Shown here: positions 1 to 8,783 of the stretch, in pieces
Layout: each line of letters starts with the position of its first letter
Numbering within the stretch: position 1 is the first letter of the stretch
NCBI GenBank assembly: GCA_017619795.1
Contig: JAFZRP010000058.1
Span: 1-64,000, forward strand
Direction: 5' to 3'
DNA: 64,000 nucleotides
From: Treponema sp.
Lineage (GTDB): Bacteria > Spirochaetota > Spirochaetia > Treponematales > Treponemataceae
Notes under the pieces: generated by a model
What the model saw: the letters and a program-made list of their open reading frames with translations, nothing else
Told to the model about the DNA's origin: nothing
The model's database searches: none
Translations under genes and position numbers: made by a program

Positions 1-40
1 ATGAGGAAAGATATAAAGTAAGCAGTAAAAAACTATTCAA

Positions 41-1315
41 TTAATAAGCAGAATACTTTTTTGGGAATGCGGCGTATTCACCGACAATGATTGGTGCGCC
101 ATATTCCTTTGCTTTTTTAGAGAGCAAACCAATTTCATTCTTTAAAACAGAACCGTGTGTTTTTTCGTCCCAGATTGCAGTCATTTTTGTCCAGGTGGCA
201 TTTGACCAGGTAAAAGCATGTGGACTGTAATTGTGAACCTCTATAATAAGGTGATTTTGAGCTGTGTCTGTTGGTAGCTTAAAGCCGTTATCAAAAACTG
301 TTGCCCCACCGTCACCGGAATAAGTCATAACAATAAGATTTCTGGTAGCATTGTTTCCACCGGTTGCACGCACAGAATCAACAAAAAGCTGATTCCATTT
401 GTTTATATAAACATTTGCATTTTTTGCAACGGTTGCATTCGGGTTCCAGGTGGAGTTTTCATCAAGAACCTCGTTCATGCTTTCAAAAATAAGCCGCTCA
501 TCATAATCCTTAAACGTATTTGCAAGCTGCGTCCAAATATTACCAAATCTGCCTTGATACTGCTTCCAGCTAGATTCGCAGGCTTTAATCCAACCATCCG
601 CTCCACCGTCGTGATGAAGGTTTATAATACAGTACATATCATTTGCAATTACATAATCAACACATTCCTTTACACGAGCCAGCCATTCAGCATCTATTGT
701 CCCATCAGCTTGAATATGCTCACCCCAGGTTATCGGCATTCGAACTGCATCAAAACCAAGACTTTTTACAAGAGCTATAATTTCGTTTGTAGTTTTAGGC
801 TGTTGCCAACCAGTTTCCCAGGTGATTATGCCACTATTCCATTTGACCATCCAGCCTTTTTCTTCATCATCAGAGCTTGCCCAGTTATCGTACCACTTGT
901 TGTTTTCTTTATCCCAAATTGCCTTATAGCTTGTTGAATCAAGCGTATTGCCAAGATTCCAGCCAGTCTTCATGTTTTTTACGGCAGTTTGAGCTGATTC
1001 TTCAATGTAAGCTTCGCCCTGCTTGTGGTAAGTCGGTTTTCCTTCATAGCTTTTCATAATCCCTTGGATTACATTCGGCTGTGCCTTTAATTCCTTTCTA
1101 AAAACAATATCGGAGCAATCCCACCAAAAGCCCGCAAGGTTATCGTCTGAAGCAAAAAGATTGTTGATGAAGGTTGCATATTTTGCAATTTCGGCGTAAT
1201 TATATTCATCAGAAGGTGTATTTTGCGACGAAGAAGTGCATGAAAAAAAGTTTATACAATAAATTATAAGAATAATTAAAAAACAATAAATGGTTTTGTG
1301 TTTGTTTTCGTTCAT
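41..1315 (-). CDS. GH5 endoglucanase-like lipoprotein with permuted barrel order
   Basis: Predicted secreted cellulase-type glycoside hydrolase (family 5), 424 aa, anchored as a lipoprotein. From the ATG at 1315 there is a basic n-region, a hydrophobic stretch and a lipobox-like F-F-S-C with Cys26. GH5 marks are visible: GWNLGNT (about 118-124), VRMPITW, INLHHDG, the acid/base Glu in MNE (about 282) and the nucleophile Glu in VGEYAAF (about 413). The protein stops 11 residues after the nucleophile, so strand 8 is missing from the C-terminus. A segment with the look of GH5 beta8/alpha8 (AGFWWDC, then R, then PNVIQGIMKSY) lies instead at about 38-90, between the lipobox and strand 1. This reads as a circular permutation. 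An in-frame TTG at 1351 would add 12 residues before the signal peptide and overlaps a -35 box, so the ATG is preferred although no Shine-Dalgarno precedes it. Confidence 0.85.
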   Translation of the reverse strand: MNENKHKTIYCFLIILIIYCINFFSCTSSSQNTPSDEYNYAEIAKYATFINNLFASDDNLAGFWWDCSDIVFRKELKAQPNVIQGIMKSYEGKPTYHKQGEAYIEESAQTAVKNMKTGWNLGNTLDSTSYKAIWDKENNKWYDNWASSDDEEKGWMVKWNSGIITWETGWQQPKTTNEIIALVKSLGFDAVRMPITWGEHIQADGTIDAEWLARVKECVDYVIANDMYCIINLHHDGGADGWIKACESSWKQYQGRFGNIWTQLANTFKDYDERLIFESMNEVLDENSTWNPNATVAKNANVYINKWNQLFVDSVRATGGNNATRNLIVMTYSGDGGATVFDNGFKLPTDTAQNHLIIEVHNYSPHAFTWSNATWTKMTAIWDEKTHGSVLKNEIGLLSKKAKEYGAPIIVGEYAAFPKKYSAY

Positions 1316-1321
1316 GCTTTT

Positions 1322-1351
1322 ATGATAAAAAAGATTTTTTGAGTTTGTCAA
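1322..1351 (-). promoter_or_regulatory. Promoter of the GH5 gene, possibly leaderless
   Basis: On the minus strand a perfect -35 TTGACA (1346-1351) is followed after 18 nt by TATCAT (1322-1327). The ATG at 1315 begins only 6 nt after the -10 box, so transcription would start at or next to the start codon. Confidence 0.55.
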
Positions 1352-1395
1352 GAATTATTATTAATGTCAAAAAAATAGGGCGAAAACGGATTTTT

Positions 1396-1424
1396 AAGAC
1401 AATATCTATAATAAGTGTTATAAT
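1396..1424 (+). promoter_or_regulatory. Promoter of the helicase-nuclease gene
   Basis: AAGACA (1396-1401), a 17-nt spacer and a perfect TATAAT (1419-1424) precede the 1453 gene. A GGAG ribosome site lies at 1441-1444. It diverges from the GH5 promoter. Confidence 0.5.
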
Positions 1425-1452
1425 AATAAAATATTTATATGGAGACTGCTAA

Positions 1453-4400
1453 ATGGACAACAATCAACAGTTATATCAAAAACTTGTAATTTTAAGAGAT
1501 AAATTAAAGGTTAAAGAAAAAACTGCAACCGGAAGAATGCCTGTAATTTGCAACGATGAATCCTTGCTGGAAATTGCTAAATATCATCCAAAGGTATTAA
1601 AGGATTTTGAAGGCATTCATGGAGTTGGCAAAACTTTTATAGATAAATACGGTCAGATTTTTCTGGATGAAGTTGCAAAGTTTGATGATAAGGATGTTGC
1701 AGCTCCTCTTTCTGCCGAGGTTACTAAAACTTTAAAAGAGCTTGAAAAAAATCTTATAACACTTAATAAACGAAACCGACTTTTATATGCAGGAACTCTA
1801 AGAACAAAAGAGGGCTGCGATCTTTCTGAAGAAAATCCACAGGACATTTTAGATCTTCTTTTTGGACGAAAAAACAAAATTGTAATCAAGAATGATGAAA
1901 TTGCCGGCATTCCGCAAAAGGGCAATGCATTATCAACCTATAAAAAAATTGTTCAACTTCTCCGCGAAACAAATAAAGATTTACGCGATAAAGGTCAGAA
2001 TAATTTGTATATTGCCTATCCGTATGTAATGGGTAAGCTTGCTAAGGGTGATTTTGATGTTCGCGCACCGCTTTTCTTTTTCCCGATTAAAGCAGAAAAA
2101 ACTTCCGCACAGATTACTCTCATGCGCGACTCTTCAAGAGACGGTATTTTCAATAACGCACTCATTCTTGCAAACGACAAGTTCAACAACGTAAGAAAAC
2201 CGCTCCCAAATCCAGAACCGGAAGAAGATTTTAAATCTGAACAGCAGGTTATAGACGGCTGTATCAGCTTTTATAAAGAAAATGATTTAGAACTCCAGCA
2301 GCCTGAAGTTGAGAAAATAATTAAATTCTTTAATTACACACAGAAGGATTTTCCAAAATACAATAAAGGTGAGCTTACTATCGTAAAGAATCTTGTAATC
2401 GGTAAATATCAGATTTGCGACAGTACAATTCAAAAGGATTATGATGAACTGCTTGAAAAGAAAATGAGCACAAAGCAGATAAATGATCTTTTATCATCCT
2501 TTTCTACAGTAAACGAAAGCAGCGATTTTGGAGAAAAAGAAAGTCAGGCAAACGAGCAGGAAATTACTGATATTTCTGAAAAAAATCTTTTATATATCAA
2601 CAGCTTGAACAGCTCTCAGGAACAGGTTATTGATGCAATAAACAAAATGGATCAGCTTGTAATTCAGGGACCACCGGGTACTGGAAAATCTCAGACAATC
2701 ACAAGCCTTATTTCTCACTTTGTATTACAAGACAAAACTGTCCTTATGGTTTCCGAAAAGAAAACTGCGCTCGATGTTGTTTATTCCCGACTTGGAACAC
2801 TTTCTCGTTATGCACTTTTAATTGATGATGTTGGAAACAAGGATGATTTTTATAAACAGGTTTCCGGTATGCTTGCAAGTGCTTCCGATGCTTCAAAACG
2901 TGCAAGCGAGCTTGTTACAGTTTCCAACAAAATTGATAATGATGTAAGTGCACTTAATGTTATTGCAGATAAGCTTTACATGCCTAATAATCTTGGTGTT
3001 GAACCATACGTACTCTATGAAAACTCTCATAAGGTAGATCCAAAAAATCAGAATGCAGTAAAAGCCCTTATGAAGCTTCAGAACAGCTCGAATCCAAAAT
3101 TATTTGAACTTACCTTTGAAGAGCTTGAAGCTGCACGTTCAGCTTTCCTTGATGAAGATTTATGCTCAAAGCTTGCCTTTTATATTACAACAAATGAGTC
3201 TTCTCCTTGGATTGATTTCTTCAAAACAGATTTAACTGAATATCAGGCAGCAGAACTTAATGTTTTCCTTGAAGACAAAAAAACTCAGCTTGAAGAAGCA
3301 GATAAGCTTTCTTTGTTTAAGAAGGGAGCAGAAAAGCGAAAGGTAAAAAAAGAGCTTAAAAACTTCCTTAAAGAATATGTGGATAAGAAAATCGGTAAGA
3401 TTGTAAAGTGTTATTTTAAGGAAACTCAAAAAACAATTGATACTGTAAAAGAGCTTCCACTTTATCTGGAATCTAAAGAGCTTTATGGCGGTAAAAATGA
3501 AAAGGAAATAATTTACTTTAAGTCTCTTATGATTTTACAGGGTTTGCTTACAGATCTTTCTTATGTTCAGGCAGATAATGAACTCTTTAATTACATTCTG
3601 AACATTCATATTTCTAAGTTTGAAGCCGAAAACAAAGATGCTGTCCTCAAAATCAAATCCTTCGACAATATTGTTAAGGGCATAGACACAAGCCGCGACA
3701 AAAAAACAAAGGATACAATCAAAAATACAGAAATCAAGCTTGCTCAGTATATGCTGAACCTTACAAAATCAAAGCGACAGAACGAAATAAAACGTGCACT
3801 TGAAACCTCAAGAAAAATGAGCGTAAGCCGCTTTATCACAAAATATAAGCTGGAGCTTTTTGACAGTATAAAAGTCTGGATGATGACTCCAGAAGTTGTT
3901 TCAGAAATCATTCCGCTTCAGCACGGTATTTTTGACATTGTTATTTTTGATGAGGCTTCGCAGATGTTTGTAGAAAAGGGTATTCCTTCAATCTACCGCG
4001 CAAACAAAGTTGTAATTGCCGGTGATACAAAGCAGCTGCGTCCAACAAAGCTGTTCACCGGTCGTTTTGAAGAAAATCCTGATGAGCTTGCTGAAGATGA
4101 AGATACAAACGAAGCTCTTGAAGAACCAAGTCTGCTTGACCTTGCAAAATACAAATACAAGGATGTTATGCTTCAGTATCACTATCGTTCAAAATACGAA
4201 GAGCTTATCGCTTTCTCTAACCATGCGTTCTACGACGGAAAGCTTCTTGTTTCTCCAAATGTTTCTACGCCTGAAACCTCACCAATTGAAGTTCATAAAG
4301 TAGAGGATGGAATGTGGATAAATACCGCAAACCGAAAGGAAGCTGAATACTGTGTTAAGCTTATCAAACAGATTTTTGCAGAAAGAAAGAAAAACGAAAC

Positions 4401-5199
4401 AATTGGTGTAATTACGTTTAACTCACATCAGCACGACATGGTTGAAGACTGCATTGATGAAGAGTGTGCAAAAGACAAAAACTTTGAACTTATGGTTGCA
4501 AACGAGCGTGTAAGAAAAGAAGATGGCGAAGACAAGAGCCTGTTTGTAAAGAATATTGAAAATGTTCAGGGAGATGAACGCGACATCATCATCTTCTCTG
4601 TAGGCTTTGCAAAAAACGAGCAGGGTAAGATTTTCAGAAACTTCGGCTGGCTCAACAACGAAGGCGGCGAAAACAGACTTAATGTTGCAATCAGCCGTGC
4701 CAAGAAAAAGATTCACATTGTTACTTCAATTCAACCATCTGAGCTTGATGTTTCAGGACTAAAAAATCAGGGGCCAGCATATTTGAAAAAATATCTTGAA
4801 TACTGCTTTGCCGTAAGCGATGGAAATGTAGAGCTTACAAGAACAATTCTTGACAGTCTTTCTGAAAACGTTCACCTCAGCGATTCATACGGAAACGATA
4901 CTCCATTTGAAGAAGAAGTTTTTGCAAAGCTTAAGGAGAAAGGTCTTGATGTTTATGCCAATGTCGGAATCGGTGGCTACTGCATAGATTTTGCAATCAA
5001 AAAGAACGGCGCCTATGTTCTCGGAATTGAATGCGACTGCAATCTCTACAAGGATTCTTCATCCGCCCGCGAACGCGACTACCACCGCCAGAAATACCTT
5101 GAATCCCGCGGCTGGAAGGTTTATCGTCTTTGGAGTTCTGAATGGTGGAAGAATCCAGATGCTGAAGTCGAGAAGATTTTGAAACTGTGTGGAGCATAA
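1453..5199 (+). CDS. DUF4011-type SF1 helicase with C-terminal Vsr/MTES_1575-like nuclease
   Basis: A 1248-aa superfamily 1 helicase fused to a restriction-type nuclease. The N-terminal part (about 80-350) resembles the DUF4011 region, including the LNKRNRLL stretch. Helicase motifs follow: Walker A GPPGTGKS (about 406-413), motif II IFDEAS (D833, E834), motif III GDTKQLRP, motif IV-V region NVQGDERD, and motif VI LNVAISRAKKK. A charged helical insertion lies at about 560-800. The last 100 residues carry an endonuclease core: IDFAI (about 1179), IECDC (about 1191), then RDYHRQKYLESRGW and RLWSSEWW, typical of the MTES_1575/Vsr-like fold. Proteins of this architecture were reported as anti-phage defence (Hhe, DUF4011-helicase-Vsr), so defence is the likely role; that is inference here. 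It stands alone with its own promoter, GGAG ribosome site and no partner gene. An RNA or repair helicase is the alternative. Confidence 0.85.
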   Translation: MDNNQQLYQKLVILRDKLKVKEKTATGRMPVICNDESLLEIAKYHPKVLKDFEGIHGVGKTFIDKYGQIFLDEVAKFDDKDVAAPLSAEVTKTLKELEKNLITLNKRNRLLYAGTLRTKEGCDLSEENPQDILDLLFGRKNKIVIKNDEIAGIPQKGNALSTYKKIVQLLRETNKDLRDKGQNNLYIAYPYVMGKLAKGDFDVRAPLFFFPIKAEKTSAQITLMRDSSRDGIFNNALILANDKFNNVRKPLPNPEPEEDFKSEQQVIDGCISFYKENDLELQQPEVEKIIKFFNYTQKDFPKYNKGELTIVKNLVIGKYQICDSTIQKDYDELLEKKMSTKQINDLLSSFSTVNESSDFGEKESQANEQEITDISEKNLLYINSLNSSQEQVIDAINKMDQLVIQGPPGTGKSQTITSLISHFVLQDKTVLMVSEKKTALDVVYSRLGTLSRYALLIDDVGNKDDFYKQVSGMLASASDASKRASELVTVSNKIDNDVSALNVIADKLYMPNNLGVEPYVLYENSHKVDPKNQNAVKALMKLQNSSNPKLFELTFEELEAARSAFLDEDLCSKLAFYITTNESSPWIDFFKTDLTEYQAAELNVFLEDKKTQLEEADKLSLFKKGAEKRKVKKELKNFLKEYVDKKIGKIVKCYFKETQKTIDTVKELPLYLESKELYGGKNEKEIIYFKSLMILQGLLTDLSYVQADNELFNYILNIHISKFEAENKDAVLKIKSFDNIVKGIDTSRDKKTKDTIKNTEIKLAQYMLNLTKSKRQNEIKRALETSRKMSVSRFITKYKLELFDSIKVWMMTPEVVSEIIPLQHGIFDIVIFDEASQMFVEKGIPSIYRANKVVIAGDTKQLRPTKLFTGRFEENPDELAEDEDTNEALEEPSLLDLAKYKYKDVMLQYHYRSKYEELIAFSNHAFYDGKLLVSPNVSTPETSPIEVHKVEDGMWINTANRKEAEYCVKLIKQIFAERKKNETIGVITFNSHQHDMVEDCIDEECAKDKNFELMVANERVRKEDGEDKSLFVKNIENVQGDERDIIIFSVGFAKNEQGKIFRNFGWLNNEGGENRLNVAISRAKKKIHIVTSIQPSELDVSGLKNQGPAYLKKYLEYCFAVSDGNVELTRTILDSLSENVHLSDSYGNDTPFEEEVFAKLKEKGLDVYANVGIGGYCIDFAIKKNGAYVLGIECDCNLYKDSSSARERDYHRQKYLESRGWKVYRLWSSEWWKNPDAEVEKILKLCGA

Positions 5200-5205
5200 T
5201 ATAAG

Positions 5206-5234
5206 TTGTAAAATACTCAAAAAATTGTTATTAT
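5206..5234 (+). promoter_or_regulatory. Promoter of metG
   Basis: TTGTAA (5206-5211), 17-nt spacer, TATTAT (5229-5234), inside the 69-nt gap before metG. The same pair of hexamers with the same spacing occurs before the lipoprotein gene at 59866. Confidence 0.5.
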
Positions 5235-5268
5235 ATGTCTCAAAATCAGATTTTTTCAGAGGCATTAT

Positions 5269-7584
5269 ATGAATAGACGACTTATTACCGCTGCATTACC
5301 TTACGTAAACAACATCCCACACTTAGGAAATATCATTCAATCTCTTTCCGGCGATGTTTTTGCTAGATTCTGCCGCAACCGTGGTTACGAAACCCTTTAT
5401 ATCTGCGGTGTTGATGAATACGGAACAGCTACAGAAACAAAGGCCATAGAAGAAAAAAAGGATCCTCGTTCAATCTGTAATCATTATTATCAGGAACATA
5501 CAAAAATCTATAAATGGTTCAACATCAACTTTGATAAGTTTGGCCGTACTTCCAACGAACAGTGTACAGAAATTACTCAGTCTCTGTTCAACGACCTGGA
5601 TAAGGCTGGCTTTATTAATGAGCATGTAAACAAGCAGCTTTACTGTCCACACTGTAATATGTTCCTTGCTGACCGATATGTTGACGGAACTTGTCCTCAC
5701 TGCGGTTCAACAAAGGCAAGAGGCGACCAGTGTGATGATTGTGGAACTCTTCTTGATCCAATCGAACTTAAGGATCCTAAATGTCACACTTGTGGAGCAA
5801 CTCCAGAGGTTCGCGAAACAAAGCATCTTTATATAAATCTTCCTGCTCTTGCAAACAAGCTTGAAAAATGGATGTCTACCGCAAGCATTGAAGGTAAATG
5901 GGCTGATAATGCTGTAAATATCACAAAAGCCTGGCTTAGAGACGGTCTTAATGAACGTGCAATTACCCGCGACTTAAAGTGGGGTATTCCTGTTCCAAAG
6001 GACGGCTATGAAAATAAAGTTTTCTACGTTTGGTTCAATGCTCCAATCGGTTACCTTTCTATTACAAAGCAGCTTGCTGATGAGCTTATAAAATCTGGAC
6101 GCGAAAGCTTCGACTGGAAATCCTGGTGGCTTCCAGAGGAATCTGAAGAAGGTAAGAATAAGCCAAAGGTTGATTTGTTCCAGTTTATTGGTAAAGACAA
6201 TATTCCTTTCCATACAGTTATTTTCCCTTGTACTTTGCTTGGTTCACCACATAACTGGACAAAGCTTTATCATATGTCTTCAACAGAATATATGAATTAC
6301 GAGGATGGAAAGTTCTCTAAGAGCCGCGGTGTTGGTGTATTTGGCAGCGATGCAATTGAATCAGGAATTCCTGCAGATGCATGGCGCTTCTACATCTTCT
6401 ATAACCGCCCAGAAAAACAGGATTTCCAGTTTACCTGGAAGGACTTTATGGAGAAGATGAACTCCGAGCTTATCGGTAATCTTGGAAACCTTGTAAACAG
6501 AACACTTCTTTTTGTAAACAAATATTACGATGGAATTATTCCAGATGCTCCTGTTGATGAAGAGCTTTGGGCAGATATTAAGGCAAGAGAAGCTAAGATT
6601 ACAGAGCTGCTTGAATGGGCAGATTTAAAGGAAGCGTTCCACGAAATCTTTGCAATTGCAGATATCTGTAATAAAAAGTTCCAGGCAGCAGAGCCTTGGA
6701 AAACTCGTGTTTCTGATCCACCGGCTGCAGCAAAGCTTATTCATAATCTCTGCTATGCTGTAAAGGATTTGATGATTATGATGAATCCTTATATGCCTCA
6801 GTATACTCAGCTGATTATGTCTTACTTTGGTAAGTCAATTCAGGAAAGCAAGGTTGGCATGGAAACAAAGCCTGGTTATACCTGGGATAATCTTGGTGTT
6901 ACAGAAGGTCTTGATAAGGTTGGACCTACTGAAGTTTACTTTAAGCCACTCGACCAGAAAACAATGCTTGCCTTTAAGGAAAAGTTCAGCGGTAAACAGA
7001 AAAAGGTTGAAGAAAAAGCTGCAGCAAAAGCTCAGAAAGAGAAGGCTAAGGCAAAAGAACCAGAGGCTCTTCCAGTTGAAAAGCAGGCTGATTTCTTTAA
7101 TGCAAATATTGAGCTTACTGTTGCTAAAATTATAGACATAAAGCCTAATCCTGACGGAGATAAGCTTTACATAGAAACTCTTGATGATGGAAGCGGAACT
7201 CCAAGAACAATTCAATCTGGCTTGAGAAAATATCTTCGAGAGGATGAACTGCTTGGAAAGAGCGTTATTATTGCTTCAAATCTTGCACCAAGACTTATGC
7301 GCGGTATTGAAAGTAAAGGTATGCTTCTTGCCGGTGACTATAAGGATGCTGACGGTAAAGATTGTGTTGAAGTTCTTGATGCCGGATGGGCTAAACCTGG
7401 AACAAAGGTTGTGCTTGAGGGGGCAGATGCAAACGCTCAGAAGAAGGCAGAAATTAATATCGACGATTTCTTTGCAGTAAAGATTTATGCTAAAGACGGC
7501 AGCGTACAGATTGCCGGTAAAAAGCTTCTTGCTGACGGAAAAGAGATTAAAGCTGAAAAAGCTGTCAACTCAGATATTCACTAA
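5269..7584 (+). CDS. metG: Methionyl-tRNA synthetase with C-terminal tRNA-binding domain
   Basis: Charges tRNA-Met with methionine in the cytoplasm. 771 aa. The class I HIGH-type motif is near the N-terminus (PYVNNIPHLGN, about 10-20). A zinc-binding insertion with CPHC, CPHCG, CDDCG and CHTCG pairs lies at about 125-180, and the KMSKS-equivalent KFSKSRG at about 348. A Lys/Ala/Glu-rich linker (about 575-605) leads to a Trbp111/EMAP-type OB domain (about 610-710, with IKPNPDGDKLY and SNLAPRLMRG). This is the long, dimerising MetG form. GAGG at 5259-5262, 6 nt from the ATG, supports the start. The femAB-type gene begins 2 nt after its stop, so the two are likely cotranscribed. Confidence 0.98.
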   Translation: MNRRLITAALPYVNNIPHLGNIIQSLSGDVFARFCRNRGYETLYICGVDEYGTATETKAIEEKKDPRSICNHYYQEHTKIYKWFNINFDKFGRTSNEQCTEITQSLFNDLDKAGFINEHVNKQLYCPHCNMFLADRYVDGTCPHCGSTKARGDQCDDCGTLLDPIELKDPKCHTCGATPEVRETKHLYINLPALANKLEKWMSTASIEGKWADNAVNITKAWLRDGLNERAITRDLKWGIPVPKDGYENKVFYVWFNAPIGYLSITKQLADELIKSGRESFDWKSWWLPEESEEGKNKPKVDLFQFIGKDNIPFHTVIFPCTLLGSPHNWTKLYHMSSTEYMNYEDGKFSKSRGVGVFGSDAIESGIPADAWRFYIFYNRPEKQDFQFTWKDFMEKMNSELIGNLGNLVNRTLLFVNKYYDGIIPDAPVDEELWADIKAREAKITELLEWADLKEAFHEIFAIADICNKKFQAAEPWKTRVSDPPAAAKLIHNLCYAVKDLMIMMNPYMPQYTQLIMSYFGKSIQESKVGMETKPGYTWDNLGVTEGLDKVGPTEVYFKPLDQKTMLAFKEKFSGKQKKVEEKAAAKAQKEKAKAKEPEALPVEKQADFFNANIELTVAKIIDIKPNPDGDKLYIETLDDGSGTPRTIQSGLRKYLREDELLGKSVIIASNLAPRLMRGIESKGMLLAGDYKDADGKDCVEVLDAGWAKPGTKVVLEGADANAQKKAEINIDDFFAVKIYAKDGSVQIAGKKLLADGKEIKAEKAVNSDIH

Positions 7585-7586
7585 TT

Positions 7587-8744
7587 ATGTTTGACATAAA
7601 AATTAAAGAAATTACTTCAACAACTCACACTAACGACGGAACATTTTTACAAACTCCGTTTTGGTGTGAGTTTAAATCTCGTCACGGCTGGAAATACAAA
7701 CGCTTTGAGCTAACTGTCAATTTCCCTAAAAATGATGAAGATATTGATACTCAGATAATGGAAGTTTCTGTATTAACCAGAAGCTTCGCTCATAATCTTT
7801 TTTCAATTGCATATATTCCGCTTTTCCCAAAACTGCTTTTTGAAAACATGACTGCAGAAGAGCAGACACCAGAGCTTGCGGCTTTTATTTATGAACTTGC
7901 AAAGGGAATGAAAGAGTATCTGCCTAATAATGTAATTGCAATCCGTTTTGATCCGTATATTGATTTTGAATCGCTTGAAGACCGCAAAATCTTTAATGTT
8001 GGAATGAAAACTGTTTGCTTTGCAGACAGACTTAAGCTTTATAAAAATAAAGTTGATATTCAGCCGCCAGATACTGCTTTAGTTGATTTGACAGCTTCTG
8101 AAGAGGATATTCTTGCAAGAATGCACTCAAAATGGCGATATAATATTCGTTTGAGCGAGCGCAAGGGCGTAACAGTTCAAAGATACTTAGGAAATAGTAA
8201 TAACTTGTCTGAAATTATAGACAAATTCTACGAATTAACTAAGGAAACTAACGCCAGAGACGGAAATTCAAGCCATGCTAAAACTTATTATGAGGATTTA
8301 ATCCGATCTTCTGCAGCAGAAATTGAACAGAAAAAGGATGTACCTGTTGTAAGTCTTTATATTGCAGAGCATGAAGGCGAACAGATTGCCGCAATAATGA
8401 CCTTATTCAGTCACGATGAAGCAATTTATCTTTATGGTGCAAGCAGCAATAACAAACGAAATCTTATGCCGAATCATCTTTTGCAATGGACTGCAATGAA
8501 GGATGCTAAAGCATATGGAAGCCGTTTTTACGATTTATACGGTATGCCGCCAGAGGGTGAAGATGAAAATCACCCGATGCACGGACTTTATATGTTTAAG
8601 GCAAACTTCGGTGGTACACTTATTCACAGACCAGGCAGCTATGATATTCCGATAAAGCCATTTATATATAGGTTTTACCGGGCCGCTGAAAATGTAAGGG
8701 CTTTCTGGTTCAAAAAAGTGATGAAAAAGGTTCGCGGACGTTAA
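7587..8744 (+). CDS. FemAB/FemX-type aminoacyltransferase
   Basis: 385-aa protein of the FemAB family (two GNAT-like folds). The family moves amino acids from aminoacyl-tRNA to the stem peptide of lipid II or peptidoglycan. Visible family features are the early QTPFWCEFKSRHGW block (about 23-36), the K-x-R-x-N-I-R-L-S core (KWRYNIRLSERKG, about 185), and the C-terminal YDLYGMPP...GLYMFKANFGG block (about 320-350), which resembles the FemX 'fK..fgg' region. It starts 2 nt after metG without a clear Shine-Dalgarno, so translational coupling is likely. The amino acid transferred cannot be read from sequence; glycine would suit treponemal peptidoglycan. Confidence in the family is high, in the substrate low. 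Confidence 0.85.
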   Translation: MFDIKIKEITSTTHTNDGTFLQTPFWCEFKSRHGWKYKRFELTVNFPKNDEDIDTQIMEVSVLTRSFAHNLFSIAYIPLFPKLLFENMTAEEQTPELAAFIYELAKGMKEYLPNNVIAIRFDPYIDFESLEDRKIFNVGMKTVCFADRLKLYKNKVDIQPPDTALVDLTASEEDILARMHSKWRYNIRLSERKGVTVQRYLGNSNNLSEIIDKFYELTKETNARDGNSSHAKTYYEDLIRSSAAEIEQKKDVPVVSLYIAEHEGEQIAAIMTLFSHDEAIYLYGASSNNKRNLMPNHLLQWTAMKDAKAYGSRFYDLYGMPPEGEDENHPMHGLYMFKANFGGTLIHRPGSYDIPIKPFIYRFYRAAENVRAFWFKKVMKKVRGR

Positions 8745-8783
8745 AGATATTGACTCGTTAAGACCATCAATCAAAAAACTTTA

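Noticed and set aside
41-1351. GH5 gene taken as a truncated pseudogene or a longer protein from the TTG at 1351
   Set aside because: The missing strand is present at the N-terminus, the catalytic residues are intact, and the TTG would place 12 residues before a good signal peptide and lies in the -35 box.
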